Of a stretch of DNA of 13,707 bases, positions 5,665 to 12,731 are shown one piece after another (position 1 is the first letter of the stretch; each line of letters opens with the position of its first letter). A model generated the notes under the pieces. It saw nothing but the letters and a program-made list of their open reading frames with translations. It was not told the origin of the DNA and searched no databases. The position numbers and the translations under genes were made by a program. The stretch comes from Bacteroidota bacterium (GTDB lineage Bacteria; Bacteroidota; Bacteroidia; Flavobacteriales; Weeksellaceae). Location: positions 1 through 13,707 of the forward strand of contig JAEZYN010000121.1 in assembly GCA_023419095.1 (NCBI GenBank), given 5' to 3'.

Positions 5665-8295
5665 TTAAAGTGTAATACCGTCTTCCTGCAGTTCTTTGCT
5701 TTGGTATTCCTGCACGAGTTCTATCGCATTTGAAATGACGTCGCTTAAAGCAGTGATAAAAGTATTTTCCTCAGCAAGACTGATGGCATGCTTGAGCGCT
5801 TCGGTTTCTTTTGGGATAATTTCATAGCTTACGTCACGGCCTGATTCATGGATTCCGGTGATTACCAAACTGTTAATTTCTTCCTCGGTACGGCCGCGCA
5901 GATGCTTTTCGTTACGGATGATGATATGGTCAAACATTCTTCCGGCGATTTTTCCACACTCACGAATATCCTCATCACGCCGGTCGCCCACGCCTGATAT
6001 AATTCCGATTTTCTTGGGTGAATCCACATTTTTTAAATAATCTTCAATGGCTTCGTAACCCGCAGGATTATGTGCAAAGTCAATGAGGACGTGGAATTTC
6101 TTAAATTTAAATAAGTTTAAACGTCCCGGCGTCAATGCCGCGCTTGGTATCAGCGTGCGAAGCGAGTTCGCAATATCTTCTATCGCAAAACCGTGGAGAT
6201 AGGTCGCCAACGTGGCAGCCAAAACATTTGAAATCATGAAACGCGCCTTTCCCTCCATCGTGATAGGCACATTTCGCGCCTTTACGACGCGTATTTTCCA
6301 GTCGCCTTTTTTGATGGTGATGAAACCTTCCTCATAAACGCAGGTAATCTTTCCTTCTTTCGCGAATTTCCGGATAAACTCATTGTCTTCGTCTAAACTG
6401 AAAATTGCAATCTTCGAGTCAAGATCGGGCATCAGACGCATTGAATACGCATCATCCGCATTTAAAACACTCCAGCCCCCTTTTTTTACGGCATCCAGCA
6501 CTACCCTTTTTACCTTCGTGAGATCCCGTAAATTGTGAATGTCATTCATTCCCAAATGATCTTCCTTAATATTGGTTAAAACGCCTATGTCGCACGAACT
6601 GAATCCTAAGCCTGAACGAAGAATTCCGCCACGCGCAGTTTCCAGCACCGCAAACTCAACAGTTGGATCTTTCAGAATAAATTCCGCAGATATTGGGCCT
6701 GTGGTATCACCTTTTGTCAGCATCGTATTCTGGATGTAAATTCCGTCGGAAGTTGTGAAGCCAACGCGATAACCATTATTTTTAACAATATGAGCAATCA
6801 AACGTGTGGTAGTGGTTTTTCCGTTTGTTCCTGTTACCGCGATAATCGGAATTCTGAATGGTTTTCCGGGCGGATAAAGCATATCCACCACCGGAGCGGC
6901 TACATTTCTCGGTAAACCTTCGCTTGGAGCCAAGTGCATCCTGAAGCCCGGAGCTGCATTGACTTCTATGATCGCGCCGCCGCTTTCCTTTAAAGGCTGT
7001 GTAAGATTTTGGGCCATAATATCGACGCCACATACATCCAAACCGATTATTTTCGATATCCTTTCGCACATCGTCACATTCTCGGGATGCACCATATCAG
7101 TAACGTCAATTGACGTTCCACCGGTGGAAAGGTTCGCTGTAGATTTAAGATAAACAATCTCACCTTTTTGAGGAATAGATTCAAGGGTATAATTCAGCTT
7201 TTCAAGAAGTTCATTGGTATCTTTATCTACAAGAATCTCGGTGAGCACATTTTCGTGGCCGTAACCGCGTCTGCTGTCCTGGTTCTCTATTTCTATAAGT
7301 TGCTGAAGATTCTGAACGCCGTCACCGACAACATGAGCAGGAACGCGTCTTGCTGCAGCCACCATTTTATGATTAATGACAAGAACACGGAAATCATACC
7401 CGGAAATATATTTTTCTACGATTACTTTCCGGGAGTAATTCTGTGCATGCTGCAGCCCGATGAGCGCGGATTCCCAATCATTAACGTTGATCGAAGAACC
7501 TTTGCCATGATTGCCGTCAAGCGGTTTCAAAACAATTGGGTAGCCAATTTTGCGGATAACTCTCTCCAGATCTTCGGGTTCAGTTACGAGCTCGCCTGTC
7601 GGAACCGGGATTGCGTTATCATCCAGCATTTTTTTCGTCAGTTCTTTGTTACAGGCCATTTCCACTGCAATCGAACTGGTTTTTCCTGTAATCGTTGCCT
7701 GAAAGCGCTGCTGATTAACTCCATAGCCGAGCTGAACGAGTGAGTTTCGGCCAAGACGGATCCACGGAATATTACGGGAGACAGCTTCTTCTACAATACT
7801 TCCGGTGGATGGGCCCAGCCTTTCCTGCTCACGAATTTCTTTAAGCTGCTGTATGCATGCATCAATGTCGTATTGCCGTCCATCAATCAGGTAACGCACC
7901 AACTCTACGGACTGCTCTGCCGCAAATACGCCACAATTGGCTTCCAGATAACTGAAGACCACATTATAAACGCCGGGCGTCTTGGTCTCGCGCGTGCGTC
8001 CAAAGCCTGTATCCATGCCAGCTAACGTTTGAATTTCAAGAGCGATATGCTCAATTACATGGCCCATCCAGGTTCCCATCTCAACTCGCTGAAAAAAGCC
8101 GCCGTGAACGCCTTCGGAACACCTGTGAGTTACAAGTGACGGTATCAGCTGCTCGAGTCTTTCTCGAAATCCATCAATTTTATTGGTCGGCAAATGTTCA
8201 AGTTCTTCCAGATCCAACCGCATCTGAATTAGCTTTTTACGTCGGATACTCCAGATATTCGGGCCTTTTAAAACCTGTATTTTTTCAATTTTCAT
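5665..8295 (-). CDS. cphA: Cyanophycin synthetase
   Basis: An 876-residue enzyme, the usual CphA1 length. It elongates cyanophycin (a poly-aspartate backbone with arginine on each side chain) using one ATP for each amino acid added. A family-specific N-terminal domain covers about residues 1-210. An ATP-grasp domain follows, with Lys257 in VLKPLDGNHGKGSS and the metal ligands in IIEVNAAPGF (Glu444, Asn446). The C-terminal Mur-ligase-like domain has a P-loop GTNGKTTTT (489-497), ETARGG (552-557), NIKEDHLG (575-582), TPGRLN (722-727) and DFAHNPAG (739-746). All three modules look intact. The ATG is 48 bases downstream of a TATCTTTG -7 element. It is divergent from cyanophycinase, so synthesis and breakdown genes share one control region. 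Confidence 0.96.
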   Translation of the reverse strand: MKIEKIQVLKGPNIWSIRRKKLIQMRLDLEELEHLPTNKIDGFRERLEQLIPSLVTHRCSEGVHGGFFQRVEMGTWMGHVIEHIALEIQTLAGMDTGFGRTRETKTPGVYNVVFSYLEANCGVFAAEQSVELVRYLIDGRQYDIDACIQQLKEIREQERLGPSTGSIVEEAVSRNIPWIRLGRNSLVQLGYGVNQQRFQATITGKTSSIAVEMACNKELTKKMLDDNAIPVPTGELVTEPEDLERVIRKIGYPIVLKPLDGNHGKGSSINVNDWESALIGLQHAQNYSRKVIVEKYISGYDFRVLVINHKMVAAARRVPAHVVGDGVQNLQQLIEIENQDSRRGYGHENVLTEILVDKDTNELLEKLNYTLESIPQKGEIVYLKSTANLSTGGTSIDVTDMVHPENVTMCERISKIIGLDVCGVDIMAQNLTQPLKESGGAIIEVNAAPGFRMHLAPSEGLPRNVAAPVVDMLYPPGKPFRIPIIAVTGTNGKTTTTRLIAHIVKNNGYRVGFTTSDGIYIQNTMLTKGDTTGPISAEFILKDPTVEFAVLETARGGILRSGLGFSSCDIGVLTNIKEDHLGMNDIHNLRDLTKVKRVVLDAVKKGGWSVLNADDAYSMRLMPDLDSKIAIFSLDEDNEFIRKFAKEGKITCVYEEGFITIKKGDWKIRVVKARNVPITMEGKARFMISNVLAATLATYLHGFAIEDIANSLRTLIPSAALTPGRLNLFKFKKFHVLIDFAHNPAGYEAIEDYLKNVDSPKKIGIISGVGDRRDEDIRECGKIAGRMFDHIIIRNEKHLRGRTEEEINSLVITGIHESGRDVSYEIIPKETEALKHAISLAEENTFITALSDVISNAIELVQEYQSKELQEDGITL

Positions 8296-8342
8296 AGTTT
8301 ATTTTGATGTGATTAGCGACTTGTGTTAATAAGTAACAGAAT

Positions 8343-8374
8343 CAAAGATAAAGGAAATGCTTAAAAATGTGCAA
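8343..8374 (-). promoter_or_regulatory. cphA promoter (TTG-N21-TATCTTTG)
   Basis: On the minus strand, TTG (8372-8374) is followed after 21 bases by TATCTTTG (8343-8350). This fits the flavobacterial pattern TTG-N17-23-TAnnTTTG. The predicted leader is about 40 bases. Confidence 0.65.
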
Positions 8375-8389
8375 CTATTTTTTTTGCAC
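8369..8389. repeat. Inverted repeat GTGCAA-N9-TTGCAC over the cphA -33 region
   Basis: Perfect 6-bp arms at 8369-8374 and 8384-8389 with a 9-bp T-rich spacer. The left arm overlaps the cphA -33 TTG, so it is a possible operator in the cphA/cyanophycinase control region. Arms this short can arise by chance. Confidence 0.35.
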
Positions 8390-8476
8390 TTGGTTAAAAG
8401 TGAAAATCAAGAAAGGACAGAGCGCTACCGTCGGCCTGAAAATTGGTAAAGAAGGTTCTGAAAAACATAAATTTAG

Positions 8477-8484
8477 TAAATTTG
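8477..8484 (+). promoter_or_regulatory. Cyanophycinase promoter, -7 element TAAATTTG
   Basis: An exact TAnnTTTG match 6 bases before the ATG at 8491. It would give a leaderless or nearly leaderless message, and it rules against the longer TTG-initiated frame from 8443. Confidence 0.5.
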
Positions 8485-8490
8485 CATTCT

Positions 8491-9378
8491 ATGAAAGCAG
8501 TTGGGAAATTAATGATCATCGGAGGTGCGGTGAATAAAGGAAGTTTTGCAGAAACCGAATACGACCAAAATGTAGAGAAAAATCTTAATTTTTTTGAAAG
8601 AGGAATTCTCCGGAAAATCATCGATGAATCCCGGCTTAACAAAGATTCGGTAATCGAAATAATTACCACCGCTTCGCAAATTCCACAAATCGTAGGACCC
8701 GAATATAAAAAAGCCTTCGAATTTTTAGGTGCAAAAACCGTTAACATACTCGACATTCAAACGCGTGAACAGGCAAATAGCGACGCAATGGTGGCGCGTG
8801 CAAACGCCGCCGACGTTGTGATGTTCACAGGTGGCGATCAATTGAGACTTACTTCGATACTTGGCGGAACAAGGTTTCATGAAGCCATTCTGGTCAAATA
8901 TCAGGAACAGAATTTCATTTATGCAGGTACTTCGGCCGGCGCTGCGGCGGCTTCGGAAAACATGATTTACCAAGGTTCGAGCAGCGAGGCACTCTTAAAA
9001 GGCGAAATAAAAACAACACAGGGACTTGGTTTTATAGAAAATGTGATCGTGGATACGCACTTTGTACAGCGTGGTCGGATTGGCAGGCTGTTCCAGTCGG
9101 TTGTAAACAATCCCAGAACGCTCGGCATTGGTCTCGGTGAAGACACTGGCCTCTACATCTCCGGCGACCGCATGACGGCAATTGGTTCCGGACTTGTAAT
9201 CCTGGTGGATGGTAGGTTCATTAAAGATACCAACCTTACGAAAATTGAGCTTGGTCAACCGATATCAATCGACAACCTGACGGTACATGTGATGTCACAA
9301 AACGACTTTTTCGACCTTAAAACGAAAGAATTTACGATAGTGAATTCACAGTACAATCCGATTCCGCAGGACGCTTAA
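8491..9378 (+). CDS. cphB: Cyanophycinase
   Basis: A 295-residue serine peptidase of family S51 that cuts cyanophycin into beta-Asp-Arg dipeptides. The nucleophile is Ser148 in GTSAGA. Other family motifs are the start KLMIIGGAVNKG, FTGGDQ (112-117), and DTHFVQRGR (188-196), which carries His190. There is no signal peptide, so it is the intracellular kind that mobilises the cell's own granules, not a secreted scavenging enzyme. The frame extends upstream to a TTG at 8443, but the -7 element at 8477-8484 and the family N-terminus support the ATG at 8491. It is followed after 11 bases by the isoaspartyl peptidase gene, with which it forms an operon, and is divergent from cphA. Confidence 0.95.
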   Translation: MKAVGKLMIIGGAVNKGSFAETEYDQNVEKNLNFFERGILRKIIDESRLNKDSVIEIITTASQIPQIVGPEYKKAFEFLGAKTVNILDIQTREQANSDAMVARANAADVVMFTGGDQLRLTSILGGTRFHEAILVKYQEQNFIYAGTSAGAAAASENMIYQGSSSEALLKGEIKTTQGLGFIENVIVDTHFVQRGRIGRLFQSVVNNPRTLGIGLGEDTGLYISGDRMTAIGSGLVILVDGRFIKDTNLTKIELGQPISIDNLTVHVMSQNDFFDLKTKEFTIVNSQYNPIPQDA

Positions 9379-9389
9379 ACTTTAAAATA

Positions 9390-10232
9390 ATGAAAATTAT
9401 AATACACGGCGGCTTTTTCTCCGAAAGCGATCAAAGTTCCGAAGTGAAGTCTGCAAAGCAGGAAGCATTAAAAAAGATCATTGAAAAATCCTACTTATAT
9501 CTAAAAGAGCATTCTGCAGAGGAAGCCGTTGTCTATGCCGTTTCGCTGCTTGAAGATGACGAACTGTTCAATGCCGGCACCGGCTCCCAGATTCAGAGTG
9601 ACGGCAAAATAAGGATGAGTGCGTCACTGATGAACGGTCAGACGCAAAGATTTTCCGGCGTCATTAATATTCAGAATGTAAAAAACCCAATCGAGATAGC
9701 TCAGGCTTTAAAAGCTGAGGACGACCGTGTATTAGGCGGACAGGGCGCCAACCAATATGCAGCTGAAAAAGGCTTCGAAAAATATTCGACAGAAACTCCA
9801 AAACGCCGTGCTGAGTATGAAGAAAAGCTCAAAAACGGCGGAAAAGGGACTGTAGGTTGCGTGGCTCTCGACCAGAAAGGCGATCTTGCCGCTGCTACTT
9901 CTACAGGTGGTAAAGGTTTTGAAATCGTTGGACGCGTGTCTGATTCTGCTACCGTTGCCGGAAACTTCGCAAACCAATTCTGCGCTGTGAGCTGTACGGG
10001 CGTTGGCGAAGATATTGTGAGCAATGCCACAGCTGCAAAAATTGTCACACGGGTCACCGACGGATTAAGTTTAAATAAGGCTTTTGAAAAAACCTTTGCG
10101 GAACTGAAAGAAATCAATGGTTTTGCCGGGGCCATCGCGATCGATAAAGACGGCAACATTTTTCATCAGGATTCCGAACCCACGATGGTTTTTGCAAGTT
10201 TTGACGGTTCTGATCTTGAAATATTTAAATAA
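9390..10232 (+). CDS. iaaA: Isoaspartyl peptidase / plant-type L-asparaginase
   Basis: A 280-residue N-terminal-nucleophile hydrolase of family T2. Its precursor cuts itself before Thr154 in GTVGCVALD to give alpha (about 153 residues) and beta (about 127 residues) chains. Thr154, Thr172 (in STGG), Arg182 and Asp185 keep the spacing of the catalytic and substrate-binding residues of E. coli EcAIII. It should split beta-aspartyl dipeptides, here beta-Asp-Arg released by cyanophycinase, and perhaps asparagine. The substrate-site loop reads GRVSDSA where the family usually has GRVGDSP. The N-terminus IIIHGGF is the family start and there is no signal peptide, so it is cytoplasmic. It lies 11 bases after cyanophycinase and completes the breakdown of cyanophycin to free Asp and Arg. 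Confidence 0.93.
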   Translation: MKIIIHGGFFSESDQSSEVKSAKQEALKKIIEKSYLYLKEHSAEEAVVYAVSLLEDDELFNAGTGSQIQSDGKIRMSASLMNGQTQRFSGVINIQNVKNPIEIAQALKAEDDRVLGGQGANQYAAEKGFEKYSTETPKRRAEYEEKLKNGGKGTVGCVALDQKGDLAAATSTGGKGFEIVGRVSDSATVAGNFANQFCAVSCTGVGEDIVSNATAAKIVTRVTDGLSLNKAFEKTFAELKEINGFAGAIAIDKDGNIFHQDSEPTMVFASFDGSDLEIFK

Positions 10233-10310
10233 AACTTTTCCGCTTAATTTTTAGTTTGATCAGGATTGCATAATTATTGTAACCTGCATTGAAATTAAAA
10301 AAGTAAAAAC

Positions 10311-10478
10311 ATGAAAAATTTATTTGGTTTCGCCATTTTAGGAATGCTGCTCATGAGCGCATGCGTTCAGAAAGAAGAAAAACGTGATGAATTCAAAGAA
10401 AATCACAGCGTAGAAGAAGCGCGTAATTCCGGCGTTGATTCTGCCGCACTGGAGTCTACACAATCTCCGGTACAATAA
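10311..10478 (+). CDS. Small lipoprotein, 55 residues, unknown function
   Basis: Encodes MKNLFGFAILGMLLMSAC followed by a charged, soluble tail. Residues 1-17 form a lipoprotein signal peptide with the lipidated Cys18 (lipobox MSAC). The next residues are VQKEEK: a Lys followed by two acidic residues just after the Cys resembles the lipoprotein export signal described in Capnocytophaga and Flavobacterium, suggesting surface exposure (inference). The mature part is only about 38 residues and rich in Glu, Ser and Ala. An A-rich stretch precedes the ATG. No exact TAnnTTTG is seen in the 78 bases upstream, so it may be read through from the cyanophycin operon. A strong terminator follows 5 bases after the stop. 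Confidence 0.75.
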   Translation: MKNLFGFAILGMLLMSACVQKEEKRDEFKENHSVEEARNSGVDSAALESTQSPVQ

Positions 10479-10483
10479 AAAGT

Positions 10484-10515
10484 AAAAATGCCCCAACTTA
10501 ACTGGGGCATTTTTT
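10484..10515. terminator. Bidirectional terminator between the lipoprotein gene and fabH
   Basis: A 12-bp perfect stem, AAAAATGCCCCA (10484-10495) with TGGGGCATTTTT (10503-10514), and a 7-base loop. The GC-rich core is flanked by A and T runs. It serves the plus-strand lipoprotein gene and the convergent fabH. Confidence 0.88.
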
Positions 10516-10532
10516 ATAGGTCTGGGTTTTAT

Positions 10533-11555
10533 TTAATAATTAAAAAGAACAGATCCCCACGTGAATCCGCTTCCAAAAGCAGAAAGCAGCACAAGGTCTC
10601 CCCTTTTCACTTTGCCTTCCGAAATCGCTTCACTCAAAGCGATCGGAATTGAGGCGGCTGTTGTGTTTCCGTATTTTTGAATATTATTAAATACTTTCTC
10701 ATCGGGCAAACCCATTTTTTGCTGTACGTATTGTGCAATGCGCAGATTCGCCTGATGCGGAATAAACATATCCAGATCTTCCACAGTTTTTCCGGCATCC
10801 GTTAAAGCTTCCATCATTGTCTGCGGAAAACGTGTCACAGCATGTTTGAAAACAAAATTTCCATTCATCACCGGATAAATTTCCGCGTTGGTGACGTTTT
10901 CAGGTTCCAGGCGCATTCTGTCGCTCCATCCATATTTAGATCCCGGAAACTTCGTGCAAAGTTCATCGGCGTACTTCCCTTCAGAATGCATATTCACAGA
11001 TAAAATATCACCTGCATCGTCGCTTTCAGCAGCAGATAAAACTACCGCGCCCGCACCGTCGCCGAAAATTACAGAAACTCCACGGCCTTCATCGGAAAAA
11101 TCAAGTCCGAAAGAATGCGTCTCTGCACCTACAACCAATATGTTCTTATAGGTTTTAGATTTAATGAATGCATTAGCCACGCTCATCGCATACACAAATC
11201 CGGAACATTGGTTTCTTACGTCCAGCGCGCCCACGGTGTCACAGCCCAGCATTTCCTGCAAAAGCACACCACAGCCGGGGAAATAATAGTCTGGTGAAAG
11301 TGTTGCGAAGACAATATAATCGATGTCTTTTGGGGTGAGTCCTGCCATGTCAAGAGCTTTTTCGGACGCTTTAAAACCAAAATATGCGGTTGTTTCCTTG
11401 GCGTCATTCCTGTTTTCGCGGTGTCTGCGCTCCTTTATACCTGTTCTTTCCGTGATCCATTCATCGCTGGTGGTCATCAGTTTAGCGAGGTCGTGATTGG
11501 TCACAATATTTTCCGGTACGTAATGGCCAATACCCTTGATTGTACTTTTTATCAT
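10533..11555 (-). CDS. fabH: 3-oxoacyl-ACP synthase III (FabH family)
   Basis: A 340-residue thiolase-fold condensing enzyme. FabH starts fatty acid synthesis by joining an acyl-CoA to malonyl-ACP. The catalytic triad is Cys117 (NQCSGF), His267 (PHQAN) and Asn297 (GNTTAAS). SDEWITERTGIKERR (30-44) and the C-terminal GSGFTWGS are family signatures. It is about 20 residues longer than E. coli FabH and stands alone, without the plsX/rpmF neighbours of the main housekeeping copy. It may therefore be a second paralogue with a different primer preference (inference). A TATCTTTG -7 element lies 16 bases before the ATG. It is divergent from the CorA-type transporter gene. Confidence 0.92.
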   Translation of the reverse strand: MIKSTIKGIGHYVPENIVTNHDLAKLMTTSDEWITERTGIKERRHRENRNDAKETTAYFGFKASEKALDMAGLTPKDIDYIVFATLSPDYYFPGCGVLLQEMLGCDTVGALDVRNQCSGFVYAMSVANAFIKSKTYKNILVVGAETHSFGLDFSDEGRGVSVIFGDGAGAVVLSAAESDDAGDILSVNMHSEGKYADELCTKFPGSKYGWSDRMRLEPENVTNAEIYPVMNGNFVFKHAVTRFPQTMMEALTDAGKTVEDLDMFIPHQANLRIAQYVQQKMGLPDEKVFNNIQKYGNTTAASIPIALSEAISEGKVKRGDLVLLSAFGSGFTWGSVLFNY

Positions 11556-11571
11556 GCAAAAATTCTTTTTG

Positions 11572-11579
11572 CAAAGATA
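11572..11579 (-). promoter_or_regulatory. fabH promoter, -7 element TATCTTTG
   Basis: An exact TAnnTTTG match on the minus strand, 16 bases before the fabH ATG. No TTG is seen at the expected upstream distance. Confidence 0.55.
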
Positions 11580-11626
11580 ATTTTATTTAATTCACAGCTG
11601 CGCATATGAGAAGGCCGGATAATCGC

Positions 11627-11634
11627 TAATTTTG
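11627..11634 (+). promoter_or_regulatory. corA promoter, -7 element TAATTTTG
   Basis: An exact TAnnTTTG match on the plus strand, only 4 bases (TTTA) before the corA ATG, predicting a leaderless message. Confidence 0.45.
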
Positions 11635-11638
11635 TTTA

Positions 11639-12541
11639 ATGCCAATAGAAACAGTTTATAAGAACCAGCATTGTGAATGGATCGACGTGGAAGCGCCCAC
11701 GCTAGAGAACCTTATATTTCTGGAGGAGACGTACGGAATCAATATGCTGTTGCTGGAAGACACGATGGATCCGAATCACCTTCCAAAATTTGAGGAAGAC
11801 AATGGTGTGACCTTCTTTCTGTTACGTGAAAATACAAAACTCGAACGCCGTGCGTTAAATACATTAAGCGATATTTCCACCAAGCTTGGTATTTTTCTGA
11901 AAGATGACATCATCATTACTATTCACCGCATGAAAAATTTAAGCATTTATGAACTGCAGACGGAAATAAAGGCGAGCAGGGAAATTTTACGCAGACCTGA
12001 CGACATCGCACTTGCGCTCGCACTCAAGGTTATGAAATCATATGACGACGAGTCTCAAAGGTTGCTGGAAATAATGGATCATATCGAAAATGACATTTTT
12101 CTGCGAAACAACGGAAACAGCAAGCTGATCCGCCAACTTTACAGTTTGAAACGAAGAAGCAGCCTGAATGCCCGCATCTTGCACGTTTCCGGTGGAATTA
12201 TAGATCAGTTTAAAAAACTAACAATCAACGATTCTGAGTTTATTAACCTTAAAGATAAGCATGACGACGTAATCACAGATTTTGAGCATCTTACTTCCCA
12301 GTCAACGAACCTGATTTCAATGTTTCTGGCGATGAGCGACCAGCGCGCCAATCAGGTCATGAAGGTACTAGCCATCTATTCGATGTATTTCTTCCCGATC
12401 ACATTTATTGCCGGAATTTACGGTATGAATTTCGACAATATGCCGGAACTTCACGAACCGTTCGGCTATTTCATCACACTTGGGCTGATGGTGCTCATCG
12501 TGGTCATTACATTTATCTATGTCCGCAGGAAGCGCTGGTAA
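11639..12541 (+). CDS. corA: CorA-type magnesium/divalent cation transporter
   Basis: A 300-residue inner-membrane channel protein of the CorA family, which works as a pentamer to pass Mg2+ (or Co2+/Ni2+) into the cell. The large cytoplasmic N-terminal part is a mixed alpha/beta domain (about 1-120) followed by long charged helices (about 120-240) that form the funnel. Transmembrane helix 1 covers about 243-261 and is followed directly by the selectivity motif YGMNF (GMN 262-264) and MPEL (268-271). Helix 2 covers about 277-294. The protein ends in VRRKRW, the basic cytoplasmic tail typical of the family. It is a single gene with its own -7 element, divergent from fabH. Metal preference cannot be told from sequence. 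Confidence 0.93.
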   Translation: MPIETVYKNQHCEWIDVEAPTLENLIFLEETYGINMLLLEDTMDPNHLPKFEEDNGVTFFLLRENTKLERRALNTLSDISTKLGIFLKDDIIITIHRMKNLSIYELQTEIKASREILRRPDDIALALALKVMKSYDDESQRLLEIMDHIENDIFLRNNGNSKLIRQLYSLKRRSSLNARILHVSGGIIDQFKKLTINDSEFINLKDKHDDVITDFEHLTSQSTNLISMFLAMSDQRANQVMKVLAIYSMYFFPITFIAGIYGMNFDNMPELHEPFGYFITLGLMVLIVVITFIYVRRKRW

Positions 12542-12600
12542 TTTTTGTTAAAATAAATAAAATTTACTTTAGACGTACATTTAATTAAAAAAATAAAGCA

Positions 12601-12641
12601 GTGTTGTTATAAATTATTAAATTTGAGCAAACTAACAACAC
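12601..12641. repeat. Perfect 9-bp inverted repeat around the caspase-gene -7 element
   Basis: GTGTTGTTA (12601-12609) and TAACAACAC (12633-12641) are exact reverse complements separated by 23 bases. Arm centres are 32 bp apart, about three helical turns, so a dimeric regulator could bind both on one face. The TAAATTTG element lies inside the spacer, making this a strong candidate operator. If transcription came from upstream it could instead form an RNA hairpin. Confidence 0.6.
12618..12625 (+). promoter_or_regulatory. Caspase-gene promoter, -7 element TAAATTTG
   Basis: An exact TAnnTTTG match 106 bases before the protease ATG and enclosed by the 12601-12641 inverted repeat. The predicted leader is about 100 bases and contains a 22-codon frame. 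No well-spaced TTG is seen upstream. Confidence 0.5.
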
Positions 12642-12645
12642 AACC

Positions 12646-12714
12646 ATGAAAAAAAAATTTATTCCACCGCAAAGAATTTCTGCTGCTTTATTATTCTTCT
12701 TTTGGCCTTCATAG
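12646..12714 (+). CDS. Possible 22-residue leader peptide upstream of the caspase-like gene
   Basis: An ATG-initiated frame begins about 20 bases after the -7 element at 12618-12625 and ends at a TAG 17 bases before the protease ATG. The peptide starts MKKKFIPPQR and ends in a hydrophobic run ALLFFFWPS, so it is basic then strongly hydrophobic. It could be a translated leader peptide, a tiny membrane-active peptide, or a chance frame. There is no terminator hairpin after it, so classic attenuation is not indicated. No homologue is recognised. Confidence 0.3.
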   Translation: MKKKFIPPQRISAALLFFFWPS

Positions 12715-12731
12715 AGATTGATTAATAAGTT

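Noticed and set aside
7168..7743. 191-codon open frame on the plus strand inside cphA
   Set aside because: It is antisense to a region of cphA coding for conserved ATP-grasp sequence; the translation has no recognisable domain and no promoter, so it is a shadow frame.
8443..8490. 16-residue N-terminal extension of cyanophycinase from a TTG
   Set aside because: It lies upstream of and across the TAAATTTG element; the ATG at 8491 gives the family N-terminus.
8394..8756. 120-codon minus-strand frame overlapping the start of cyanophycinase
   Set aside because: It overlaps the cyanophycinase promoter and coding start and has no family resemblance.
9701..10159. 152-codon open frame on the minus strand inside the isoaspartyl peptidase gene
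   Set aside because: The Ser/Ala/Pro-rich translation is what antisense reading of a codon-biased gene gives; the plus-strand protein has all catalytic residues.
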